Assembly (NCBI GenBank): GCA_019135865.1
Contig: JAGVVD010000022.1
Span: 44,204-108,203 of the forward strand
Direction: 5' to 3'
DNA from: Elusimicrobiota bacterium
GTDB taxonomy: Bacteria; Elusimicrobiota; Elusimicrobia; Elusimicrobiales; UBA9959
Length of the DNA: 64,000 bases
Below, in pieces: positions 1 to 9,257 of the stretch (within the stretch, counting starts at the first letter, position 1; every line of letters starts with the position of its first letter). A model generated the notes under the pieces. It ran no database searches and was not told the DNA's origin. It saw only the letters and a list, made by a program, of their open reading frames with translations. The position numbers and the translations under genes were made by a program.

Positions 1-1
1 G

Positions 2-1141
2 ACGCCCACCCCCATACAGCAGCAGTCCATCCCGGTGGCTTCCGAGGGCAAGGACATGGTGGGAGTGGCGCAGACCGGCACAGGCAAGACCATCGCCTTC
101 GCCATACCGATGATACAGCGGCTCGCCGCCACCAAGGGTAAGAAGGGCCTGGTGCTGCTGCCGACGCGCGAGCTGGCCATGCAGGTCAGCGAAGTGATGA
201 AGCAGTTCGCGCCGGTCATGGGCATGGGCGCCGTATGCCTGATAGGCGGCGAGGAGATGAACAAGCAGATGCGCGAACTTAAAAAGCGCCCGCGCATATT
301 TATAGCCACGCCGGGGCGGCTGCTCGACCACATGGAGCGCCGCACGGTCCACGTCGACGACGTGGAAGTCCTCGTCCTCGACGAGGCCGACCGCATGTTC
401 GACATGGGTTTCGCCCCGCAGATCAACCGCATCATGCGGGCGCTGCCGCGCGCCAGGCAGACCATGCTTTTCTCGGCCACCATGCCCGACGAGGTGATGA
501 AGCTTGCGTCCGACCACATGCACCTGCCGGTGCGCATAGAAGTCGCCCGCTCCGGCACGGCGGCCGAACTGGTGCGCCAGGAGCTCTACATCGTGGGGCA
601 CGGGGCCAAGTACGCGCTGTTGGGGAAAGTACTCCAGAAATATACCGGCAGCGTCCTGGTCTTCGTCCGCACCCGCGAGGACGCCATGAAGGTCACGCAG
701 GTCATCGCCCACATGAAGCACCGGGTCTCGGAACTTCATTCCGACCGTTCCATGGGCCAGCGCAAGGAGGCCCTGGAGGGCTTCAAGAGCGGCAAGTACC
801 GCATACTGGTGGCCACCGATATAGCCGCCCGCGGCATCGACGTGACGGGCATCGAGGTCGTCATCAATTACACGCTTCCCGACGAGGACGACGCCTACGT
901 GCATCGCATCGGCCGCACCGGCCGCGCCGGGCAGCCGGGCCTGGCCATAACTTTCGCCACCCCCGACCAGGGGCCGGACGTGCGCAGTATAGAGGCCCTC
1001 ATCAAGTCCAAGCTCAACGTGGTGACGCATCCCGAGATACAGCCGGCGGAATTCTGGGACGTGCGCAACACCGTGGCCACGGGCCGCGGCTGGAACCAGG
1101 GAGCGGGCCGCCGCCGCACCTTCGGCGGCCGGCGGAGATAG
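2..1141 (+). CDS. DEAD-box ATP-dependent RNA helicase (5' end outside window)
   Basis: ATP-dependent RNA helicase of the DEAD-box family, probably RhlE-like, acting on structured RNA in the cytoplasm. The open frame runs in from the window edge and already shows the Q motif (TPTPIQQQSIP at 2-34), so the GTG at 35 is an internal codon and the true start lies upstream. Following in order are motif I (AQTGTGKT), Ia (PTRELA), Ib (TPGR), II (LDEADRMFD), III (SAT) and VI (HRIGRTGRAG). The C-terminus ends in a short Arg/Gly-rich tail (GAGRRRTFGGRRR), common in RhlE-type helicases and likely an RNA-binding extension. The next gene begins 3 bp downstream, so the two are probably co-transcribed. The specific RNA target cannot be told from sequence. 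Confidence 0.93.
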   Translation, partial: TPTPIQQQSIPVASEGKDMVGVAQTGTGKTIAFAIPMIQRLAATKGKKGLVLLPTRELAMQVSEVMKQFAPVMGMGAVCLIGGEEMNKQMRELKKRPRIFIATPGRLLDHMERRTVHVDDVEVLVLDEADRMFDMGFAPQINRIMRALPRARQTMLFSATMPDEVMKLASDHMHLPVRIEVARSGTAAELVRQELYIVGHGAKYALLGKVLQKYTGSVLVFVRTREDAMKVTQVIAHMKHRVSELHSDRSMGQRKEALEGFKSGKYRILVATDIAARGIDVTGIEVVINYTLPDEDDAYVHRIGRTGRAGQPGLAITFATPDQGPDVRSIEALIKSKLNVVTHPEIQPAEFWDVRNTVATGRGWNQGAGRRRTFGGRRR

Positions 1142-1144
1142 CCG

Positions 1145-2563
1145 ATGGCCGGCCCGGCGTTGCCCGCGCGGATAACTTTCCACGGCGCGGCCGGCGAGGT
1201 GACCGGCTCCCGCCACCTGCTCGAAGCCGGGGGAGCCCGGGTCCTGCTCGACTGCGGCCTCTTCCAGGGCCGCCGCGCCGAGGCCGCCGCCAAGAACCGC
1301 AATTCGCCTTTCGACCCCGCCTCCCTCTCGGCCGTTCTTCTCTCACACGCCCACATAGACCATTGCGGCCTGCTGCCCCGCCTGGCCGGCGACGGCTTCA
1401 AGGGCCCCGTCTACGCCACCCGCGAGACCGCCGACCTGGTCGCCATAATGCTGGCCGACTCCGCCCGCCTGCAGGAGCTGGACGCCAAATTCTTCAACAA
1501 GATCCACGCGGACGACGGCGAGAGGATAGAGCCCCTTTACGGCGAGAAGGAGGCCGACCTGGCGGTCTCCCTGCTGCGCCCCTGCGCCCCGGGCGACGTG
1601 ATCAGCCCCTCCCCCGGCCTGCGCGCGCGCTTCCTCAACGCCGGCCATGTCCTGGGTTCCGCGATGATACAAATCGACATGGAAACTCCCGCCGGGCCCC
1701 GCCGGCTGCTTTACACCGGAGATCTCGGGCGCCGCGAGGTGCCGCTCATGAAAGCGCCGGAACCTCCGCCGGACGTGGACTACCTGGTGCTGGAATCGAC
1801 CTACGGCGGCCGCACGCACGCTCCCTCCTCCGAGATAGACGCCGAACTGGGCCGCCTGCTGCGCAAGGCGGCCGCCGAAAAAGGAAAGATCATAATCCCC
1901 GCTTTCGCGCTGGAACGCTCGCAGGAAATAATCGTCGCGCTCGACAGGCTGCGCAACGATCCTTCGATGCCGGAGATCCCGGTCTACGTCGACAGCCCGA
2001 TGGCGATAAACATAACCGAAATTTTCAACAAGCACCTCGGGGGCTTCAGTTTCGACCGGGAGTTCAAAGCCTACGCCCGGAAGGACGGGGACCCTTTCGG
2101 TTTCGACTTCATAAAGTACGCCAGGTCCAAGGAAGAATCGCAGGCCCTCAATACCCGTCCCGGCCCCATGATAATAATCTCCGCCTCCGGCATGTGCGAG
2201 GGCGGCCGCATACTGCATCACCTGCGCAACAATATCGCCGATCCCTCGGCGACCGTGCTGATAGTCGGCTACCAGGCCGCGGGCACGCTGGGCCGCCGGC
2301 TCCAGGACGGTCAGAAGAAAGTGCGCATCTTCGGCCTGCAGCACGAAGTGGCGGCCGAGATAAGGACGATGCCGCATTTCTCGTCGCACGCGGACAGGGA
2401 CGACGCGCTCGCTTTCGTAAAGGGGCTCGACAGGAAGCCCGGGAAGATCTTCCTGGTGCACGGCGAGGATTCGCAGCGCGACGCGCTGGCGGAGGCGCTG
2501 AAGGCCGAAGGCTGCGGCGCACCGGAGAAGCCGGGGCACGGGGAGTCTTTCGTTCTCGACTGA
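1145..2563 (+). CDS. MBL-fold / beta-CASP RNA-processing hydrolase
   Basis: A 472-residue metallo-beta-lactamase protein of the beta-CASP branch (CPSF73/Ysh1-like), predicted zinc-dependent RNA endo- or exonuclease. The zinc motif SHAHIDHCG (HxHxDH) lies near residue 67. YTGDLG supplies the conserved Asp. The beta-CASP region has the STYGGRTH motif, an IIPAFALERSQE segment and SASGMCEGGRILHHL, and a late FSSHAD motif completes the metal site. Length is typical for bacterial homologues. ATG 1145 is 3 bp after the helicase stop, and pairing with a helicase suggests a shared role in RNA turnover. Family membership is clear; the substrate is inferred. Confidence 0.9.
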   Translation: MAGPALPARITFHGAAGEVTGSRHLLEAGGARVLLDCGLFQGRRAEAAAKNRNSPFDPASLSAVLLSHAHIDHCGLLPRLAGDGFKGPVYATRETADLVAIMLADSARLQELDAKFFNKIHADDGERIEPLYGEKEADLAVSLLRPCAPGDVISPSPGLRARFLNAGHVLGSAMIQIDMETPAGPRRLLYTGDLGRREVPLMKAPEPPPDVDYLVLESTYGGRTHAPSSEIDAELGRLLRKAAAEKGKIIIPAFALERSQEIIVALDRLRNDPSMPEIPVYVDSPMAINITEIFNKHLGGFSFDREFKAYARKDGDPFGFDFIKYARSKEESQALNTRPGPMIIISASGMCEGGRILHHLRNNIADPSATVLIVGYQAAGTLGRRLQDGQKKVRIFGLQHEVAAEIRTMPHFSSHADRDDALAFVKGLDRKPGKIFLVHGEDSQRDALAEALKAEGCGAPEKPGHGESFVLD

Positions 2564-2581
2564 AGAGACAGAGGGGGGCTG

Positions 2582-4114
2582 ATGTCTAAAAAAATAGCGA
2601 TCGTCGGCGCGGGGCCGGGAGGTCTGACTTCGGCCATGATACTGGCCGCGAGGGGGTTCGATGTCACGGTCTTCGAGGCCAAGGACAGGGTCGGGGGCCG
2701 GAACGCGGAGCTGAGGCTGGGAGAGTTTCGTTTCGACACGGGCCCCACCTTCCTGATGCTCAATTTCATACTGCGCGAGATGTTCGAAGAGGCCGGCAGG
2801 AACGTAGACGACTACCTCTCCTTCACCAGGCTGGACCCGCTCTACCGCCTCGTTTTCGACGACAGGGACTTCAGGCCGTCCGGCGACCCGGCGAAGATGC
2901 GCGCCGAGATCGCCCGCGCTTTCCCGGGCCAGGAGAAAGGGCTGGACGGGTTCCTCGCGGCCGAGAAGGTGCGCTTCGAAAAGCTCTTCCCCTGCATACA
3001 GAAGGACTACTCAACCTTCGGCTCTCTTTTCAGCGCGCCGCTGCTCAAGGCTGCGCCCTACCTGGACATAGGGCGGTCCGTTTTCGGCGTCCTGGGCAAG
3101 TATTTCGGCGAGGACAAACTGAAGCTGGCCTTCACTTTCCAGGCGAAGTACCTCGGGATGTCGCCCTGGGACTGCCCGGGTTTCTTCACGATGCTTTCCT
3201 ACATAGAGCACGCCTACGGCATCTACCACGTCCGGGGCGGACTGAACTCCATCTCCGCCGCCATGGCGAAGGCCGCCGTGGAGAACGGGGCGAAGATCCG
3301 GCTCTCCTCGCCCGTTAAGAGGATCATCACGGAAGGCGGCGCGGCCCGGGGCGTGGAACTGGCCGGCGGAGGCGTCTTCCGCTGCGACGAGGTGGTCGTA
3401 AACGCCGACTTCGGCCACGCGGCGACGACCCTCTTCGACAGGGGAGTACTCTCCAAGTATTCCCCGGAGAAAATGCAGTCCCGCGATTTTTCCTGCTCCA
3501 CGTTCATGCTCTACCTGGGCGTGGACAGGGTCTACCCGGACCTGCCGCATCACACCATCGCCTTCGCGGCCGATTACAGGAGGAACGTGGAGGATATCTT
3601 CCACCGCAAGTCCCTCTCGAAGGACGTTTCCATATACGTCCAGAACGCCTCGCCTACCGACCCCACCCTGGCCCCGCCCGGGAAATCGACCATCTACATA
3701 CTGGTGCCGGTCCCCAACCTCGACGGCGGGGCCGACTGGGCGGCCGAGCGGCCGCGGCTGCGCGAACTGGCTCTCAGGCTGGCCGAGGAGCGCGCCGGGT
3801 TCAGGGGCCTGCGGGAGCATATACAGGCCGAGCGAGTGATCACCCCGGCCGACTGGCGGGACGAGTTCGGCGTCTACAAGGGAGCGACCTTCAACCTCTC
3901 TCACAAGCTCGGCCAGATGCTCTACCTGCGGCCGCGCAACAAGTTCGAGGAGGTCGCCAACTGCTGGCTGGTGGGCGGAGGGACCCATCCGGGCAGCGGG
4001 CTTCCCACCATATACGAATCGGCCCGTATCACCTCCAACCTGCTCTGCCGCGAGCACGGCGTGGCGTTCCGGGAGCCGACCTTCCTGGGCGCAAAGAAGG
4101 AAGTCTCCGCGTGA
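2582..4114 (+). CDS. CrtI/CrtN-type carotenoid desaturase or oxidase (first copy)
   Basis: FAD-dependent amine-oxidase-fold protein of 510 residues in the phytoene/diapophytoene desaturase superfamily. The N-terminus carries the dinucleotide motif VGAGPGGLTSAM followed by FEAKDRVGGR. The C-terminus has the family signature GGGTHPGSGLPTIYESAR, which closes the FAD site. It is predicted to desaturate or oxidise a linear isoprenoid at the membrane. A purine-rich ribosome site (GAGGGGGG) precedes ATG 2582. It overlaps the aldehyde dehydrogenase gene by 4 bp, and a second paralogue follows, an arrangement like the CrtN/CrtP/AldH sets of C30 carotenoid acid pathways. Whether it desaturates or oxygenates cannot be decided here. 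Confidence 0.85.
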   Translation: MSKKIAIVGAGPGGLTSAMILAARGFDVTVFEAKDRVGGRNAELRLGEFRFDTGPTFLMLNFILREMFEEAGRNVDDYLSFTRLDPLYRLVFDDRDFRPSGDPAKMRAEIARAFPGQEKGLDGFLAAEKVRFEKLFPCIQKDYSTFGSLFSAPLLKAAPYLDIGRSVFGVLGKYFGEDKLKLAFTFQAKYLGMSPWDCPGFFTMLSYIEHAYGIYHVRGGLNSISAAMAKAAVENGAKIRLSSPVKRIITEGGAARGVELAGGGVFRCDEVVVNADFGHAATTLFDRGVLSKYSPEKMQSRDFSCSTFMLYLGVDRVYPDLPHHTIAFAADYRRNVEDIFHRKSLSKDVSIYVQNASPTDPTLAPPGKSTIYILVPVPNLDGGADWAAERPRLRELALRLAEERAGFRGLREHIQAERVITPADWRDEFGVYKGATFNLSHKLGQMLYLRPRNKFEEVANCWLVGGGTHPGSGLPTIYESARITSNLLCREHGVAFREPTFLGAKKEVSA

Positions 4115-5592
4115 ACGTTCCGGCGGACTCCATCGTCAGGGCCAGGGCGGCCTCGGCGCGGCTGCGCGCCGCGGGCTGGCCGGCCAGGCTGGAGCTGCTG
4201 CGGCGGCTGCGGCTTAACATGGCGGCCGACCTCGACGGGCTGGCCGGGGAGATAGCCGCCGTCACGGGCAAGCCGCGCGCCGAAGCCCTGATGAGCGAGA
4301 TCTACCCGTGCCTGGAGATACTGCGCTATTACGAGCGCGAGGCGGAAAAAATACTCGCGCCGCGGCGAAGGCCCACCCCGTTCTTTTTCACCGGTTCCGA
4401 CTCGAGAATCGAGTACCGCCCTTACGGCGCCGTGCTCGTTATAGGGCCCTATAACTTCCCGTTCCAGCTCACCTTCATCCCGGCCGTGACGGCCCTGGCG
4501 GCCGGCAATGCCGCCGTCATAAAGCCCTCCGAACTGGCGCCCGGCGCCGGGTCCCTTCTCCGGCGCGTATTCGCGGCGGCCGGGACGGACCCGGACCTGG
4601 CGGTGGTCGAGGAAGGGGGACGGGAAAAGGTCTCCGCCCTTATAGAGCAGGGCCCGGATAAGGTTTTTTTCACGGGCGGCGCGCCCGGAGGGCGGGCCGT
4701 CATGCGGCTTTGCGCCGAGAGGACCATTCCTCTCTGCCTGGAGCTCGGGGGGAAATCCCCCATGCTGGTTTTCGACGACGCGGACATCGAAAGGGCGGCG
4801 CAGGGCGCCGCCTACGGCGCTTTCTCCAATTCCGGCCAGGTATGCGTGTCGGCCGAGCGCGTCTATGTGCAGCGCCCCGTCTACGGCGAGTTCAGGGCCG
4901 CCTTCGCGCGCGCGGCGCTGGCCGTCAAACCCGGCGGGCCCGACGGCGACTACGGCCCCATGATATCGCGGGAGAAGGCGGAAGACGTCATGGCGATGGC
5001 CCGCGAAGCCGCCGAAGGCGGCGCGGAACTGCTCACGCCCCTCAAATATGAGGACGGGGTCCTCCACCCGATAATAGTATCGGACCCGCCCCCGTCGTGC
5101 CGCCTCATGACCGCGGAGATCTTCGGCCCCGCCGCCGCCGTCATCCCTTTCGACGAAGAGGAGGAAGGTATAACCCTGGCCAATTCCCGCCACGGCGGCC
5201 TGGCCGCCAGCGTCTGGACCCGCGACAGGCGCAGGGCGGCCCGGACCGCGGCCGCGCTCGAGACCGGTTCGGTGAGCGTCAACGATATCGTGCGGTCCGT
5301 CGGCAGTCCCTACCTGCCGTTCGGCGGGCACAAGTCCAGCGGGTTCGGCAGTTATCACGGCCCGGAAGGTCTTTACGAATTCTCCCGGCCGACGGCGATA
5401 ATGGAGAATTTTTCAGGCAAGCCTTCCGAAGCCAACTGGTTCCCGTATGGGCCGGACCTGTACGCGGCCATGCGCGATCCCATGCGGGCGCTGTTCGGCC
5501 CCTTCTCGCCGGCCGCGTGGCGCCGGGCCGCGGGAGCGGTAAAACTGATAAAGGACCGGCGCGACAGGAGGATATCCGATGACGGGAAATAG
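4111..5592 (+). CDS. Aldehyde dehydrogenase, probably of a carotenoid (apo-carotenal) pathway
   Basis: NAD(P)-dependent aldehyde dehydrogenase of 493 residues. The catalytic pair is visible: Glu211 in LELGGKSP and Cys245 in SGQVCVSAERV, with the 34-residue spacing usual for the family. The NAD-binding Rossmann region lies before residue 200 (VIGPYNFPFQL, KPSELAPG). The GTG start at 4111 overlaps the upstream stop in a GTGA arrangement. The gene is sandwiched between two CrtI-like genes and overlaps the second by 14 bp, so all three are probably translated together. By analogy with 4,4'-diaponeurosporen-aldehyde dehydrogenase it may oxidise a carotenal to a carboxylate. A general fatty aldehyde role is the alternative. 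Confidence 0.86.
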   Translation: MNVPADSIVRARAASARLRAAGWPARLELLRRLRLNMAADLDGLAGEIAAVTGKPRAEALMSEIYPCLEILRYYEREAEKILAPRRRPTPFFFTGSDSRIEYRPYGAVLVIGPYNFPFQLTFIPAVTALAAGNAAVIKPSELAPGAGSLLRRVFAAAGTDPDLAVVEEGGREKVSALIEQGPDKVFFTGGAPGGRAVMRLCAERTIPLCLELGGKSPMLVFDDADIERAAQGAAYGAFSNSGQVCVSAERVYVQRPVYGEFRAAFARAALAVKPGGPDGDYGPMISREKAEDVMAMAREAAEGGAELLTPLKYEDGVLHPIIVSDPPPSCRLMTAEIFGPAAAVIPFDEEEEGITLANSRHGGLAASVWTRDRRRAARTAAALETGSVSVNDIVRSVGSPYLPFGGHKSSGFGSYHGPEGLYEFSRPTAIMENFSGKPSEANWFPYGPDLYAAMRDPMRALFGPFSPAAWRRAAGAVKLIKDRRDRRISDDGK

Positions 5593-7069
5593 GACCGCGG
5601 TCGTAATAGGGGCGGGCATAGGCGGTCTCGCCGAGGCGGTATCGCTCGCCTGCGCCGGTTTCAGGGTGACGCTTTTCGAGAAGAACAAGGGCCCGGGGGG
5701 CAAGCTCAACCAGCTGGAGAAGGACGGCTTCCGCTTCGACCTCGGCCCGTCGATACTGACCATGCCCGGGATCTTCCGCGCCCTTTTCGCCAGGGCGGGG
5801 AAGGAAATGAAGGATTACGCGGCGATAGAGGAGATAAGGCCGCACTGGCGCAATTTCTTCGGGGGCGGCTTCACCTTCGACTTCACCCCGGATTCCCGCC
5901 TGATGGAGGCGGAACTCGGGAAGTTCCCGGACGGCGGGCGCGGCTTCCACTCCTTCATGGAGTACTCGCGCCGGCAGAGCCTCCTGACGGAAGAAGGCTA
6001 CTTCAGACACGGCTACGACACGCTGGCGGAGATGCGGGCGGGCTACGGCAATCTCCGGGCGCTGCTGGGTTTCGACTGGATGCGCTCGATGGACGCCGGG
6101 GTCCGCTCTTACGTAAAAGACCCGCGGCTCGTCGACGCGCTGAACTATTTCATAAAGTACGTCGGTTCCTCGCCTTACGACGCGCCCGGCACGATGAACC
6201 TGCTGCCCCACGTGCAGTTCGGCTACGGCCTCTGGTACGTCTCGGGCGGCATGTACAAAATGGCCCTGGCCCTGGAGAAGCTGGCCCGCGACTGCGGCGT
6301 GGACATAAAATACGGCCACGAGGCCGCGTCCATAGAGCGGTCCGGGGACCGCGTCACCGCCGTCACGGCGAAGAACGGCGCGCGGGCCCGGGCCGACGCC
6401 GTGGTTTCCAATATGGAGGTGATCCCCGCCTGCCGCGAACTGCTCGGCGAGGACGAAGCTTTCATGCGCTCGCTCGACAAGTTCGAGCCGGCCTGCTCGG
6501 GGCTGGTCATCGACCTGGGAATAAAAGGCTCCTACCCCGCCCTGGCCCATCACAACTTCTTCTATTCCGCTTCGCCGAAGGAGCATTTCGACGCCGTCTT
6601 CCGGAAGAAGGAGCTCTCCTCCGACCCGACGATATACCTGGTGGCGCCCTGCGTCACGGACCCCTCGGCCGCGCCCGCCGGCTGCTCGGTGCTGAAGATA
6701 CTGCCTCATATCCCGCACATACGGGACGAGAAGCCCTATACCAGGGCCGATTACATGGCCTTCCGCGACACGGTACTGGCCAAGCTGGAAAGGATGGGCC
6801 TCGAGGGACTGCGCTCCCGCATAATCACCGAGGACGTTCTCACGCCCGACGACATAAAGGCGATGTATTACTCCAACAAGGGCGCCATCTACGGCGTGGT
6901 ATCGGACAGGAAGCTCAACGGGGCCTTCCGCGCCCCCAAGCGCAGCCCCAAATACGGGAACCTGTTCTTCGTCGGGGGAAGCGTGAACCCGGGGGCGGGG
7001 ATGCCGATGGTCGCGCTCTCGGGTATGCTCGCCTGCGACATGTTGACCGGCAGGATAAAGGAGAAATAA
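5579..7069 (+). CDS. CrtI/CrtP-type carotenoid desaturase or oxidase (second copy)
   Basis: A second FAD-dependent phytoene-desaturase-family protein, 496 residues. It shows VIGAGIGGLAEAVSLACAG near the N-terminus, FEKNKGPGGKLN, and the C-terminal signature GGSVNPGAGMPMVALSG. It is clearly diverged from the copy at 2582, which fits a split of labour such as desaturase plus terminal oxidase. ATG 5579 sits inside the last codons of the aldehyde dehydrogenase gene in another frame, with AGGAGG just upstream. No prenyl-chain condensing enzyme (CrtB/CrtM-like) lies in the window, so the substrate must be made by a gene elsewhere. Confidence 0.85.
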   Translation: MTGNRTAVVIGAGIGGLAEAVSLACAGFRVTLFEKNKGPGGKLNQLEKDGFRFDLGPSILTMPGIFRALFARAGKEMKDYAAIEEIRPHWRNFFGGGFTFDFTPDSRLMEAELGKFPDGGRGFHSFMEYSRRQSLLTEEGYFRHGYDTLAEMRAGYGNLRALLGFDWMRSMDAGVRSYVKDPRLVDALNYFIKYVGSSPYDAPGTMNLLPHVQFGYGLWYVSGGMYKMALALEKLARDCGVDIKYGHEAASIERSGDRVTAVTAKNGARARADAVVSNMEVIPACRELLGEDEAFMRSLDKFEPACSGLVIDLGIKGSYPALAHHNFFYSASPKEHFDAVFRKKELSSDPTIYLVAPCVTDPSAAPAGCSVLKILPHIPHIRDEKPYTRADYMAFRDTVLAKLERMGLEGLRSRIITEDVLTPDDIKAMYYSNKGAIYGVVSDRKLNGAFRAPKRSPKYGNLFFVGGSVNPGAGMPMVALSGMLACDMLTGRIKEK

Positions 7070-7072
7070 GAC

Positions 7073-8683
7073 GTGAAACTATCCGGACTTTTTTCGAAGG
7101 GCGACTTCTCGGGCTTCTGGGCCCTGCTGGCCGATAACCTGGCCAACATAGTGATAATCGCCGGGGTCTGCAAGGGCGTTTTCAGGATGCCCGACGAGGT
7201 GGTCTTCGGCAGGATAGTGCCCGGCATAGGAGTGGCGCTGCTGGCCGGCACAGCGGCCTACGCCTGGATGGCGCTGAAGCTGGCCGAAAGGGAGAAGCGG
7301 GATAACGTGACGGCGCTGCCCTACGGCATCTCCACCCCGATAATGTTCGTCTACCTCTTCGGCGTCATCGGCCCGGTCTATTTCAGGACCGGCGACCCGG
7401 TGGCCGCCTGGCAATGCGGGATAGCCGCGGCCTTCATCGGCGGACTGGTGGAGATGGCCGGCGGCCTCGTCGGCCCCTGGATAAAGCGCCACACGCCGCG
7501 CGCCGGAATGCTGGGCACGCTGGCCGGCATTGCCATAGTCTGGATCGCGACCATCCCTTTCGCGGAGGTTATGGAGCACCCGCTCATCGGCTTCATCTCC
7601 CTGTCGATAATACTGCTGGGTCTGGTGGCCGGCGTGAGGCTGCCTTTCGGGGTCCCGGCGGGACTGGCGGCGATACTGGCCGGCACGGCCGCGGCGCTGG
7701 CCACGGGCGTCTCCAAGGTCTCGGCCGCCGGGATAGGGTTCCACCCGCCGCTGCTTATACCGGCGGACCTGCTCTCCGGGCTAAAATTGGTGATGAACAA
7801 CCCGGCGATCATAGCGGTGATACTGCCGATAGAGATCTACAACTTCATCGAGACCATGAACAACGTGGAGTCCGCGGAAGCGGCCGGCGACAAGTACCCG
7901 GTGCGCCGCACGCAGGTCATCGACGGCCTGGGCACCATAGTCGGCGGCCTTTTCGGCTCCCCGTTCCCCACGACCGTATACATCGGCCACCCGGCCTATA
8001 AAAGGCTGGGCTCGCGCAGCGGCTACGCCCTCGCCGTCGGCGCGGTGCTTTTCCTGGCCGCCCTCTCCGGCCTCATAAACTTCCTCTACGGCCTGATCCC
8101 CGTGGCCGCCGTGGCGCCGATACTGATATTCGTGGCGATAATCATAACGGCGCAGGCCTATATCTGCGTGAAGCCTTCGCACGCGCTGGCGGTGTCGATA
8201 GCGCTGGTGCCGCACGTCGCCGACCTGGTGTACAAACAGGTCGGAGGGGCGATAAGCGGCGTCGGCGGCTACGCGGCTTCACTCGCGGGCGCGGGAGAGG
8301 CGGGGGGCTTCCTGTCGGGCCTGGCCTCCGGTTCCGTGCCGCAGGCGCTCAAGGACCATCTGCTCGCCGCCGGCGGACTCCACCTGGAAGGCCTCGCGGC
8401 GCTGAGCCAGGGCGCGATAATCTCCGGGCTTCTCTGGGGCGCCATCTGCGCCTCCCTTATCGACTGCCGCTACAAGGCCGCGGCCTGGTTCTCGGGCGCG
8501 GCCGCGGCGCTGGCCGGAGCCGGCGTCATACACGCCCCGGCCGCCGGCCTGGACCTTGCCTCGCCTTTCTTGAGGTCCTACCTGCTGATGGCGGTCTTCT
8601 TCGCGGTCTGCGCCAGGCTGGGGCTTAAGTGCCACCTGGACGACTTTTCGGAGATGATGCTGGGGAAAGGGGAGTCCCGCTGA
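7073..8683 (+). CDS. NCS2/AzgA-like nucleobase permease
   Basis: Integral membrane protein of 536 residues with about 12-14 hydrophobic segments, resembling the xanthine/uracil/adenine permease superfamily. Family-like features are the N-terminal region with LADNLANIVIIAG, the polar NVTALPYGIST segment, and a later IEIYNFIETMNNVESAEAAG loop rich in acidic and amide residues as in the substrate-binding helices of AzgA-like carriers. GTG 7073 begins 3 bp after the CrtI-like gene, preceded by AAGGAG, so it is the last gene of that operon. A functional link to carotenoid genes is not obvious. Nucleobase transport is inferred from family resemblance only. Confidence 0.75.
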   Translation: MKLSGLFSKGDFSGFWALLADNLANIVIIAGVCKGVFRMPDEVVFGRIVPGIGVALLAGTAAYAWMALKLAEREKRDNVTALPYGISTPIMFVYLFGVIGPVYFRTGDPVAAWQCGIAAAFIGGLVEMAGGLVGPWIKRHTPRAGMLGTLAGIAIVWIATIPFAEVMEHPLIGFISLSIILLGLVAGVRLPFGVPAGLAAILAGTAAALATGVSKVSAAGIGFHPPLLIPADLLSGLKLVMNNPAIIAVILPIEIYNFIETMNNVESAEAAGDKYPVRRTQVIDGLGTIVGGLFGSPFPTTVYIGHPAYKRLGSRSGYALAVGAVLFLAALSGLINFLYGLIPVAAVAPILIFVAIIITAQAYICVKPSHALAVSIALVPHVADLVYKQVGGAISGVGGYAASLAGAGEAGGFLSGLASGSVPQALKDHLLAAGGLHLEGLAALSQGAIISGLLWGAICASLIDCRYKAAAWFSGAAAALAGAGVIHAPAAGLDLASPFLRSYLLMAVFFAVCARLGLKCHLDDFSEMMLGKGESR

Positions 8684-8710
8684 AAGAACGGGGAGAGGGG
8701 ATATAAAGGT

Positions 8711-9208
8711 TCAGTAGAACGGTTCCTGCTTCAGAAGCCGGGCGGTCAGGCCCCTGGCCTTGAGCAGCCGCAGGTAGGCCTTGTCCTTGCCGCCCAGTAC
8801 CGTCAGCATTATCTCCATAGATTCGCTGCCGACGAGCGGCTCGTCCCAGGAGAAAGGCCTGTCATAGAGCACGGCGCCCTTCTGGTCGCTCAGGACGAGG
8901 CGGCCCCTGAAAGAGCGCAGCGTGCGCGTGGAGAGGTTCCGGAAATAAAGGAACAACTGAAGGCCGAACCTGTCGTCCTCGACCACGTTCTTCTTGCGCA
9001 GGAACTGCACGGCCACGGGCGCGGCCGGGTCCTTGAGTATCGCCGGCACCGCGGCCCCGGCGGACGGGCGGACCTTTTCCAGCGCGGAGACGCGGGTCTC
9101 CAGCCGTTCGACCCGCACCTCCACCTCCTCCACCCTGCGTTCGGTGACGGCGGCGAAGACCAGCGATGACGACGCGCACAGCAGCGCGGCGGATAGCAGC
9201 GACCTCAT
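8711..9208 (-). CDS. Exported protein of unknown function with short coiled coil
   Basis: A 165-residue protein that I do not recognise. A signal peptide is evident at the chosen start (MRSLLSAALLCASSSLVFA, cleavage likely after residue 19). An Arg/Glu-rich heptad-like stretch of about 25 residues follows (VEEVEVRVERLETRVSALEK), then a beta-rich C-terminal domain with LQLFLYFRNLSTRTL and GRLVLSDQKGAVLYDRPF, which recalls small extracellular beta-sandwich domains. A longer frame reaches 9316 but would bury the signal peptide; ATG 9208 also has TATAAT six bases ahead. The gene converges on the permease at 8683 and precedes nothing on its strand. Confidence 0.7.
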   Translation of the reverse strand: MRSLLSAALLCASSSLVFAAVTERRVEEVEVRVERLETRVSALEKVRPSAGAAVPAILKDPAAPVAVQFLRKKNVVEDDRFGLQLFLYFRNLSTRTLRSFRGRLVLSDQKGAVLYDRPFSWDEPLVGSESMEIMLTVLGGKDKAYLRLLKARGLTARLLKQEPFY

Positions 9209-9214
9209 AACTGA

Positions 9215-9242
9215 ATTATAGCAGGAATGTCGGAAATGTCCA
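9215..9242 (-). promoter_or_regulatory. Promoter of the 9208 gene, leaderless layout
   Basis: On the minus strand TGGACA (9242-9237) and TATAAT (9220-9215) are 16 bp apart, close to the sigma-70 consensus. Only six bases separate the -10 box from ATG 9208, so transcription would begin at or next to the start codon. No ribosome-binding site is present. Confidence 0.6.
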
Positions 9243-9257
9243 GCGGGCGCCCCGGGC

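Noticed and set aside
35..37. GTG at 35 as the helicase start
   Set aside because: The frame is open to the window edge and already encodes the helicase Q motif upstream of this codon, so the gene starts outside the window.
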